Source of the DNA: Planctobacterium sp965279005
GTDB taxonomy: Bacteria; Pseudomonadota; Gammaproteobacteria; Enterobacterales; Alteromonadaceae
Assembly: GCA_965279005.1 (NCBI GenBank)
Contig: CBDIHK010000022.1
Location: forward strand, 1-64,000
Direction: 5' to 3'
DNA: 64,000 bases
The position numbers and the translations under genes are program-made. Each line of letters begins with the position of its first letter. Position 1 is the first letter of the stretch. Below the pieces are notes generated by a model. The model had not been told where the DNA came from, searched no databases, and was given only the letters and a program-made list of their open reading frames with translations. Positions 24,488 through 32,232 of this stretch are shown here, in pieces.

Positions 24488-26562
24488 TGTCGGAGCCAAT
24501 TTCCGGTTTCACACCAACACCCACCCTGAACCCTGAGGGCGGCGTTGTTACCTACAGCATCAATATAGCTGGCCAATCGCTTCAAGATACGATCCAGGTT
24601 AAGGCTATTAGCATTGAACGCTCAGTCAACCGCATCGCCTCTGCCAAAATTGAACTGGTTGATGGGGATCCTGCTGCCAGGTCTTTTTTTGCCACAACCA
24701 GCAGTACCTTCAACCCCGGTGGCAATATCAGTATCGCGGTCGGTTACGATGGCAATGACACCACTGTATTTGAAGGTGAAATCACGGGCATCAGGATCAC
24801 CCAAGATGAGGCTGGTGCCATGGCCGAAGTCCAGTGCAAGGACTGCGCTGTCGCTATGACCATTGTGCGCAATAGCCAGACATTTACCAATACCAGTGAT
24901 ACTGACATTTTTCAGACCCTCATCGGTAACTATTCAAAGCTCTCAGGCAAAGTACAGACCAGCGCTGGTCAAGAGCCTGTGCAGCAGCCATTGATGCAGC
25001 AGTATGACACGAGTGACTGGGATTTTATGTTAACCCGCGCGGAAGCCAATGGCCTGGTTGTGGCCACGATCAACAATGTGCTTAATGTGTTTTCCCCTTT
25101 AGATCCTGATATTGCAAATAATCCCGCCCTATCTTTGGACTTTGGCGAAGACCTGCTAAGTAGTGATTTGAACCTAAACAGTATTACCCAGTTCAACCAA
25201 GTTACGGCAAATAGTTGGGATTACAGCCAGCAGGCGCTTAATAGTAGCAGTGCACAGAATACCGATATCGATGCAACCGAGGCCGAACCAAGTACCGAAT
25301 TGGCCGAAGTGTTTAGTGCCAACGTCGAACTGCAAAGCTCCGCCATGCTGTCGCAAGAGGAGTTGGCTGCCTGGAGCCAGGCGCAGATGCTAAAGAGTGA
25401 ATTGAACCGGCTTACGGGTGAAATTGCCTTTCCAGGCATAGCGGCGGTTGAGGTAGGGCAATACCTCAATATCGGTGGCCTGGGCAATGACATTGATGGC
25501 AATCAATTTGTGGCCGGTATCAGGCATGAAGTGCAGGACGGGGATTGGATAACCCATTGCACATTGGGATTGGATATAAACTGGTTTGCCGCTGAACCTG
25601 ATGTGATGACGCCACCTGCGGCAGGGCTACTACCTGGGATACAGGGCTTGTTTAACGGTACTGTTGCCCAAGTTTATGACGATCCGACGGGCGAATACCG
25701 GGTGTTGGTGAATATCCCTTTATTCAATACTGGCAGCGCTGCACAGGGCGATGAAGCAGGAGAGGAGTCAGGAGCAGAGGCCGAAACTGAAGGGGATAGT
25801 GCCGACATGGGCAATGCGGTTTGGGCTCGGATTGCCAACTTTTACTCATCTAGCGGCATCGGTGCGCTGTTCTTGCCGGAGGTTGGCGACGAAGTGATCC
25901 TGGGGTTTGTCAATGATGATCCGAGGAACCCAATCATACTGGGTAGCCTTTATAGCAGCAAACGGGCGCCTTTCCCTTATTTGACACCCGCTGAGAACAA
26001 TCCCAAGAAAGGTATAGTAACCGCAAGCAACCTGCGTATTTTGTTTGATGATGCCGACAAGGCACTGTCCATTATTACCCCCAATAACAACTTAGTCATC
26101 CTAGACGACAGCAAACAAAAAATTACGGTGCAGGATCAGCACAACAACCTGCTCGTGATGTCGCAAAACGGTATTGACCTAAACAGTCCCGGTACAGTGA
26201 ACATCCAAGCTCAGGAAAAAATAAATATCGTGGCAAACCAAGGGGTGTTTATCGAAGCGGGGGCAACGGTGGGTGATGGCGGCACTGAAAATGCCCCCGG
26301 AGACGATGCTGCGGGCGCATCACAAGACGACGGGCAAAGCGATTTATCCGACAGTAGCGGGGAAAACGGGTCAACCAAAGTGTTACTGCCGGCCGCAGCA
26401 CCATCTGATTCAGCTGCTAGCGAAGCCGTGTCTGCCACGATCAAAGCACCCGAAGTCAACATCAATGCCAGTGAGAATATGACGGCATCTGCAGATGGTG
26501 AAGCCACAGTTTCTGGTGGTGGCGAGCTCACCCTAAAAGCCGATTTGGTTGCAATCAATTGA
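24484..26562 (+). CDS. pvc8: eCIS VgrG-like spike protein (Pvc8-like)
   Basis: The 692-residue protein follows the gp27-gp5 plan: hub domains in the first 370 residues (AISIERSVNRIASAKIELVD, YDTSDWDFMLTRAEANGLVV) and an OB-fold domain (GTVAQVYDDPTGEYRVLVNI, VWARIANFYSS, GALFLPEVGDEVILGFVNDD, PIILGSLY). A beta-helix stem follows from about residue 505. Two unusual acidic or Ala/Ser/Gly-rich inserts are visible, near residues 420-440 (GDEAGEESGAEAETEGDSAD) and 595-660. The trimer forms the piercing spike, capped by the PAAR protein encoded next. GGAGGGGG precedes the start. Confidence 0.94.
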   Translation: MMSEPISGFTPTPTLNPEGGVVTYSINIAGQSLQDTIQVKAISIERSVNRIASAKIELVDGDPAARSFFATTSSTFNPGGNISIAVGYDGNDTTVFEGEITGIRITQDEAGAMAEVQCKDCAVAMTIVRNSQTFTNTSDTDIFQTLIGNYSKLSGKVQTSAGQEPVQQPLMQQYDTSDWDFMLTRAEANGLVVATINNVLNVFSPLDPDIANNPALSLDFGEDLLSSDLNLNSITQFNQVTANSWDYSQQALNSSSAQNTDIDATEAEPSTELAEVFSANVELQSSAMLSQEELAAWSQAQMLKSELNRLTGEIAFPGIAAVEVGQYLNIGGLGNDIDGNQFVAGIRHEVQDGDWITHCTLGLDINWFAAEPDVMTPPAAGLLPGIQGLFNGTVAQVYDDPTGEYRVLVNIPLFNTGSAAQGDEAGEESGAEAETEGDSADMGNAVWARIANFYSSSGIGALFLPEVGDEVILGFVNDDPRNPIILGSLYSSKRAPFPYLTPAENNPKKGIVTASNLRILFDDADKALSIITPNNNLVILDDSKQKITVQDQHNNLLVMSQNGIDLNSPGTVNIQAQEKINIVANQGVFIEAGATVGDGGTENAPGDDAAGASQDDGQSDLSDSSGENGSTKVLLPAAAPSDSAASEAVSATIKAPEVNINASENMTASADGEATVSGGGELTLKADLVAIN

Positions 26563-26580
26563 ATAACTACAAGGATACTT

Positions 26581-26880
26581 ATGCCAGCTGCTGCCACACT
26601 TGATAAATACCATAGCTGTCCCATGGAGAACCCAACAGTACCACCAACGCCACATGTGGGCGGCTTTATTATAGGTCCAGGTGTGGGATCCGTATTAATC
26701 GCTGGCCAGCCCGCAGCTGTGGTGGGGGACGAAGCCATGTGCGATGGTCCACCTGATACCATTATCGCCGGTTCGTCTTCGGTACTGATTGGCGGTAAGC
26801 CAGCCGCAAGGATAGGCGATGGCACCGCCCATGGCGGTGAAATTACTGACGGTGTTTTTTCCGTGATGATAGGTGACTAG
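26581..26880 (+). CDS. pvc10: PAAR-domain spike tip protein (Pvc10-like)
   Basis: The 99-residue protein consists of a single PAAR domain: PTPHVGGFIIGPGVGSVLIA, GQPAAVVGDEAMCDGPPDTI, GKPAARIGDGTAHGGEI. PAAR proteins sharpen the spike and coordinate a metal, here probably through His and Cys residues at the conserved points. In Afp/PVC the PAAR gene follows the gp25-like gene; here the order is reversed. Confidence 0.93.
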   Translation: MPAAATLDKYHSCPMENPTVPPTPHVGGFIIGPGVGSVLIAGQPAAVVGDEAMCDGPPDTIIAGSSSVLIGGKPAARIGDGTAHGGEITDGVFSVMIGD

Positions 26881-26881
26881 C

Positions 26882-27313
26882 ATGGCGGATCAGCATTTTT
26901 GGGGGACTGGCTGGTCATTTCCGCCGTCATTTGAATCAAGCGATAAACAGTTGCGATTGGTGCATGATGTTGAGTGCATTAATCAATCTTTGCAGTTGAT
27001 AATGCGCACCCAGTTGGGGGAACGCGCAATGAATCCAAACTTTGGCTCACCACTGCACAGTTTTGTATTCAAACACATCAACAGCAACATACTTGGTCAG
27101 ATCCGGCAATCCCTGGCCGACGCTATCCTTAGGTTTGAACCGCGGATCAAAGTCGAACACATAAGTGTCAGCCAGCAGCAACAAACACAACCCGCTTTGC
27201 GGGTGGAATTGCATTACCAGGTAGTACACACCAACACCCGGCATAACTTTGTTTATCCCTTCGCAATAACAGAAGGGACACTGTTGGCACCAAAACAAAA
27301 AGGAATTTTATGA
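26882..27313 (+). CDS. pvc9: gp25-like baseplate wedge protein (Pvc9-like)
   Basis: A 143-residue GPW/gp25 family protein: GTGWSFPPSF at the start, INQSLQLIMRTQLGERAMNP with the diagnostic GERxMxP motif, FGSPLHSFVF, and a final beta-sheet region. gp25 starts sheath assembly on the baseplate. I prefer ATG 26882, with AGGTG six bases upstream, over GTG 26873. The stop overlaps the next start by four bases. Confidence 0.92.
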   Translation: MADQHFWGTGWSFPPSFESSDKQLRLVHDVECINQSLQLIMRTQLGERAMNPNFGSPLHSFVFKHINSNILGQIRQSLADAILRFEPRIKVEHISVSQQQQTQPALRVELHYQVVHTNTRHNFVYPFAITEGTLLAPKQKGIL

Positions 27314-30300
27314 AAAAGGTGCTGGGGATAAGTGGCAAAAGCCGGAATGACAAACTTGCGCACCTAGCACCAACCAGCGTCGTGCTAGATGAACGTGAGC
27401 CAGCCGATTACCTGGCATTGGCTGCAAATATTGCGGAGCTGGTGAACTTCTATGATTTAGATAATGAGGCACAAGGCAATTGGCAAGCGTTTTTGCTTAA
27501 AGATAAAAGCATATTGTTGGCTTGGATAAGCAAAACGCCTTACCAGTCTGAACGCGCATTGTTCAACCACCTTGTGCTGCAACTGCAAGCGTTGTTGTCG
27601 CTGGATCTCAGTTACCAAGAGATCGCCAAACATGAAACGCTTATTTGCCAGAAGTTTAATGCCCTGTTCAAGCTGAACAAGCAAGTCGTCAACCGCATAA
27701 ACTGCTGGCTTACCGGCTTTGAGCTAGATTACAGCCACTACAGCTTAAAAGACCATGTGTTGCAGTCAGTGCAAGGCCTTATCGGTAACAGCCTGGCTGA
27801 AATTATTCAGTTGCAAAACGACCTGGCGGGTTTCTTTACTGAGATTGAGCCGACAGATGAAGCTTGGTTGCGTCGGTTGCACGCAACCTGGCGAATCGAC
27901 AGGATCTGCCAGCTGCCGCTGGCACACCCAATCAACCGCGCTGCATTTCTGGATATTCGCTTTTTAGCTTTGCGGCCCAGGTTGCAGCAGTTGCTGGAGT
28001 TTTACTTGAAAGTCATTGTCGCCGCGGCAAAGGCATATAGCGATGATGGCTATGGCGGTAAACCTGGCAGCGACAAGCAGCATTATCCAGATACGGCACT
28101 ACTCATTGCATTTAGCGAACTGCTGCAACCACAACGGAAAATGCTCAACAATCTCAGTTCCCGGCATTTGGACTTTTATTACCAAAGGGTACTGGGGATG
28201 GGGTTAGCGCCAGCCAAGCCTGATTACACTTATCTATTGTTAAAGCTAAAACCCGCCATTAGCGAATATATTGTAGCCAGCGGGACTCAATTCGAAGCAC
28301 ACCCGGTAGCTGCTAAATTGCCGATTTTATATGCAGCTACCGATAGCCAAGAGATCAACCAAATAGAAATTGCCCAGGTGCAAACCCTTTGTTTGGATGC
28401 AAATGGGCAATTAATACAGCAAACCATAAAACAACCTGGGCAGGTTAAGCGAGATCAAAATGGAGTGGCACTCAGTTGGCCACTATTTGGGCGTATCAGG
28501 ACGGCAGCTGGCTTGCCTGCTGGCCCGGCTGCGCAAGGTAGCGGCCATAGCGGCCCCATGGTAGATGCAAACGCAAACATCGGTGGACAACGACCCGAAC
28601 CCGTTCCTGGTTCAGTGGAAAGCCAAACTGCCGCCCTTGCTAAGTCTAGGACAGGATCACAGGGGCTAGGAACCTCGGAGCAGGGGGGGGGGGAGCAGAA
28701 AAGTTCCGGGCGGCAAAGTGACGATCAGCAAAGCACGGATTTGTCAGAAACCGGTCCTCCCCCACAACCACCACCAGGAAAGCATAAGATCCGTCGTCGA
28801 TCCCATGCGGGACAAAACAACAAAGGCAATGAGCAGGGAAATGGCCAAGGTGGCAATGGTGCTCAGGACAAAGACAATGATCCATTGGTAACCATAAAGC
28901 GACTCAAGCTTGGTTGGTCATTTGCGTCCCCGATGTTTTACCTAAGAAGTGGCCAACGCACTATTAAGCTGACGTTTCAATTTCTGGATGCCGTTAACGT
29001 TGATGAGTTTTTGCAGGGGCAATTTTACCTAAGCCAGGAGGATCATTGGTACCAAGTCTGGCCGCACGCAGATGGCGGTGCCTCAGGCGAAACCAATACT
29101 CTGAAAGTGACCATTAAACTATTGCCGCAAGATCCGGCAATAGTGCCTTTTGCCAAAAAGATGGATGGCTATAAATCGCCATGGCCCATCCTAAAAGTGT
29201 TGCCAAAGATACATAAAACAGCTCTTGATGGCGATAATGTCCAGGCCATTACTATCAGCATTGATGTGGCTGATGTTAATTCTCCTTCTGTCTTTTATGA
29301 AAGTTCCAAGCTAAGCAGCGATAATTTCTATCCCTTTGGTAGCCAATGTGGTATCGGCTCGAACTTTTTTGTTGATGCCGCTGAAATGTTGGCCAAACCC
29401 CTTACGGCTTTCAGCTTGACGTTTAACTGGAACAACCTACCCGCCAGTTTTAGTTCTTACTTCCAAGCCTACACTAGCTTCCTGGATGCCAACACCAATC
29501 CCAATACCGCCGCCGCGGCCAATATGTTCCAAGATAGCGCTTATTTGGTCAGCTTTAGCTATTTAGACCAGGGCAATTGGCTACCCTACAACAGCGAATC
29601 GGGACAGGGTGGCGGCCAGGGCGCGCCGGCAACAGACCAGTTGTTCGCGACATCAGCCAATTATTTTGGTGTAGGGGCGGCTGCTGCTGGGGTGTTGGGC
29701 AAGGGGATTGGGCAGGCTGCAAATGTGCCGCCCGACGATCCATCCGGTATGAATACCAGCGATGTGCTGGAAGTGCTGCAACCACAACGCAGTTTCCAGT
29801 GGTCGCAACAGGTGTTATCCCAAATCAACCCGGCACCCAGGGCTTTGCTTGACAGCCAACTTCCCTTGACCGACAACAGCTACTCAGGCGTGATCAAAAT
29901 GACCTTGATGGCACCGGAGTTCGGTTTTGGCCAGGCTTTGTATTCACAGGTGCTCAATTTTGTGTCGCTGGATAACGCCCAGCGAATGATGCTGTATTCG
30001 CAGCAGCAACAAGTCCAACAGCAAAACCAGGAAGCGGAACAGCAATATGTCAGCCAGTCACTTTCATTAAGCGGACTATTAAACGATGCGATAGGCGACC
30101 CGTCGCTGCCTCCTATTCCCCAGCAAACGCCTGGCGTACCCGATAGTGGTTTGGATGAAATTATCCTGCCTTCGTCGCAACAGGCATTCGACGTGGCCCC
30201 AAACCAGCCCTATATGTTGCAGGCAAAATCGATACAGCTTGCCTACCGCGCTGAAAAACACTACGACTTAAATCCGTTAAATAACCAAGATGACTATCCC

Positions 30301-32232
30301 TTTGCCTTGCACCACTACCTGCCATTTGGTGTCCGTCTGGTAGCGGCAAGTGAGTTGTCGCCAATTACGGCGCAGCAAGGGTTGTCGAACTTTCAGTCCA
30401 CCCAAGGGGATAGTCAGAACCAGCGGGGCAATGGTACTGATAATAATGCCGCAGACGGCGCCCATCCACATCCCCCCCGGGTAAGGCAACGTAAAGGTGG
30501 CCAAACCCGGCTGGCTGGGACAAAACTTGGTTCAAAGACAGCAATTGATCAAAGCCATCCAACAGGTGGGGAGCAACCAATTGGCCAGGACGGGATACAC
30601 CAAACCGAAGGTATCAAGCAAACGCAAGCCGCTGCTGCGGACGACACCGCAGCGAACATGGCAACTGGCACTGGTGGGAGCTCCCAGCAAAGTAAATCAA
30701 TCCAGCAAAACCAGTCCAACAGTCCCAACAGCAATGGAGCTGCAGCTAGTAATGCAGCCCAGCAGCTTTCGCATCCAGACACCGCGCAACCAGCGGGGCA
30801 AGCTGGAACCCATCCAGGCACTGGTAACAATCCTGAGCCTGAGCGGCCTTCCAGCGCTAAAAACCAAGCTTTGGCGAGCAAGCAAACACAAGTCGTTAGC
30901 ACGCCTGACAAGGTCAATAAAACAGCATCCAACGCAGGGCCTGGTTTAGGTAAGCCGCTCACACCGGCAGCAACTGCAACTAGCACAGCACAAAGCCAGC
31001 AGCCAGTGGAAGCTGGTATAAGCACTTTGCTGTCCAACGTTATGTACATTGCATTGGCAAAGGTTTCGGCGCCTTGCCAGCTCAGCTTGTTTTTTGGATT
31101 AACAACTGTGGTTGCGGCCAATAGCAATGATTATCCATTGGTGCAATTTAGTTATTTGAGCAAACATGGTTGGAAAGCCATAACCCCCGTGCAGGACAGT
31201 ACCGATAACTTGGCTTGTAGCGGCATAGTGGTACTGCAGTTGCCTGCAGATATCGCCATTAACAGCCCAATGATGCCAGACTACCAGGAACGCAACTTAG
31301 CCTGGATTGCCATTAGCTTCACAGCACAAGCGCATAGTTTATCTAGCCCGGTAAATGTCCTCCTATTAGACACGCAGGCTATTAAAGTTGAGCGCAACCA
31401 GCAAAGCCTTGCGGCTAACCCGCCGGTTATTCCGCCAGGGGCTATTACCCGGCCACATAAAACCATCAGTGCGTTAAGCAAAGTCTTGCAACCTATTGCT
31501 TCCGAGGGCGGTATCGCGGCAGAGCAAAAAGGCCAATATTACCAGCGGGTGAGCCAGCGTATCCGGCATAAAGGGCGCGCGGTCACACCGCAGGATTATG
31601 AACAACTGGCGCTGCAATTTAGTCCAACTGTATTTTTTGCGCAGTGTTTTGGATCTGGAGATGTCGGCAATAAACAAATAAACCTGGCACTTGTGGCTAA
31701 GGTCGCCAGCTTGCAGCAAGCGAATGTGCTAACGCCATTTGTACCTTTGTGTGAGTTAGAAAAGATAAAGCATCATTTGCGCCAGTATTGCCCTGATCAT
31801 ATTGACTTGGTGATCCGCAATATGCAGTTGCGCGGCCTTACCATCAATGTAGAACTGGTGTTAAAAGGGGATTTACCCAACCACATGGTGTCACCAGACT
31901 TGGAAATGCTGCTGCGGCAATACCTCTGCCCATGGGTTGCAAGTAGCAAGGGGCAAAATCCGAAAATACTGCAAGAATTTTGTAAGACCCAGCCCTATGC
32001 ATTAAACCACGCCCTTAGCGCCGGGGTGCTGGTGAACCTGCTCAATGCCCATAGCCAGGTGGCGCTAGTCAACCAACTGCATCTGTATGTAAGGCAGAGC
32101 CAAGCGGGTGTTGCCCAACAGTTGCTAGAGCCTAGGCCAGGTGAGTTGTATGTGCCGGAGCAAATAAACTTGCATGTGGTTGCATCTGGGTTCGCAACCG
32201 GCACTGGTTACGTGTCTGGGGCCGCATTATGA
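27310..32232 (+). CDS. pvc11: eCIS baseplate J-like protein (Pvc11-like), enlarged and with a G11 tract
   Basis: The 1640-residue protein belongs to the gp6/baseplate J-like Afp11 group: DEAWLRRLHATWRIDR and LDFYYQRVLGMGLAPAKPDY in the first 300 residues, and YYQRVSQRIRHKGRAVTPQD with YEQLALQFSPTVFFAQCF in the last third. It forms the baseplate wedge. It is larger than I expect for the family because of two low-complexity inserts, about residues 395-525 and 1030-1235, rich in Gly, Gln, Asn, Ser and Pro. The first insert contains an uninterrupted run of eleven G (28683-28693). Gaining one G leads to a stop at 28719 and losing one to a stop at 28889, so slippage would switch the gene off. The last four bases overlap the next gene. 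Confidence 0.93.
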   Translation: MKKVLGISGKSRNDKLAHLAPTSVVLDEREPADYLALAANIAELVNFYDLDNEAQGNWQAFLLKDKSILLAWISKTPYQSERALFNHLVLQLQALLSLDLSYQEIAKHETLICQKFNALFKLNKQVVNRINCWLTGFELDYSHYSLKDHVLQSVQGLIGNSLAEIIQLQNDLAGFFTEIEPTDEAWLRRLHATWRIDRICQLPLAHPINRAAFLDIRFLALRPRLQQLLEFYLKVIVAAAKAYSDDGYGGKPGSDKQHYPDTALLIAFSELLQPQRKMLNNLSSRHLDFYYQRVLGMGLAPAKPDYTYLLLKLKPAISEYIVASGTQFEAHPVAAKLPILYAATDSQEINQIEIAQVQTLCLDANGQLIQQTIKQPGQVKRDQNGVALSWPLFGRIRTAAGLPAGPAAQGSGHSGPMVDANANIGGQRPEPVPGSVESQTAALAKSRTGSQGLGTSEQGGGEQKSSGRQSDDQQSTDLSETGPPPQPPPGKHKIRRRSHAGQNNKGNEQGNGQGGNGAQDKDNDPLVTIKRLKLGWSFASPMFYLRSGQRTIKLTFQFLDAVNVDEFLQGQFYLSQEDHWYQVWPHADGGASGETNTLKVTIKLLPQDPAIVPFAKKMDGYKSPWPILKVLPKIHKTALDGDNVQAITISIDVADVNSPSVFYESSKLSSDNFYPFGSQCGIGSNFFVDAAEMLAKPLTAFSLTFNWNNLPASFSSYFQAYTSFLDANTNPNTAAAANMFQDSAYLVSFSYLDQGNWLPYNSESGQGGGQGAPATDQLFATSANYFGVGAAAAGVLGKGIGQAANVPPDDPSGMNTSDVLEVLQPQRSFQWSQQVLSQINPAPRALLDSQLPLTDNSYSGVIKMTLMAPEFGFGQALYSQVLNFVSLDNAQRMMLYSQQQQVQQQNQEAEQQYVSQSLSLSGLLNDAIGDPSLPPIPQQTPGVPDSGLDEIILPSSQQAFDVAPNQPYMLQAKSIQLAYRAEKHYDLNPLNNQDDYPFALHHYLPFGVRLVAASELSPITAQQGLSNFQSTQGDSQNQRGNGTDNNAADGAHPHPPRVRQRKGGQTRLAGTKLGSKTAIDQSHPTGGEQPIGQDGIHQTEGIKQTQAAAADDTAANMATGTGGSSQQSKSIQQNQSNSPNSNGAAASNAAQQLSHPDTAQPAGQAGTHPGTGNNPEPERPSSAKNQALASKQTQVVSTPDKVNKTASNAGPGLGKPLTPAATATSTAQSQQPVEAGISTLLSNVMYIALAKVSAPCQLSLFFGLTTVVAANSNDYPLVQFSYLSKHGWKAITPVQDSTDNLACSGIVVLQLPADIAINSPMMPDYQERNLAWIAISFTAQAHSLSSPVNVLLLDTQAIKVERNQQSLAANPPVIPPGAITRPHKTISALSKVLQPIASEGGIAAEQKGQYYQRVSQRIRHKGRAVTPQDYEQLALQFSPTVFFAQCFGSGDVGNKQINLALVAKVASLQQANVLTPFVPLCELEKIKHHLRQYCPDHIDLVIRNMQLRGLTINVELVLKGDLPNHMVSPDLEMLLRQYLCPWVASSKGQNPKILQEFCKTQPYALNHALSAGVLVNLLNAHSQVALVNQLHLYVRQSQAGVAQQLLEPRPGELYVPEQINLHVVASGFATGTGYVSGAAL
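28683..28693 (+). repeat. G11 homopolymer inside pvc11
   Basis: Eleven consecutive G code for part of Gln, three Gly and part of Glu. Tracts of this length are prone to slipped-strand mispairing. Both shifted frames close within 200 bases (stops at 28719 and 28889). Confidence 0.9.
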
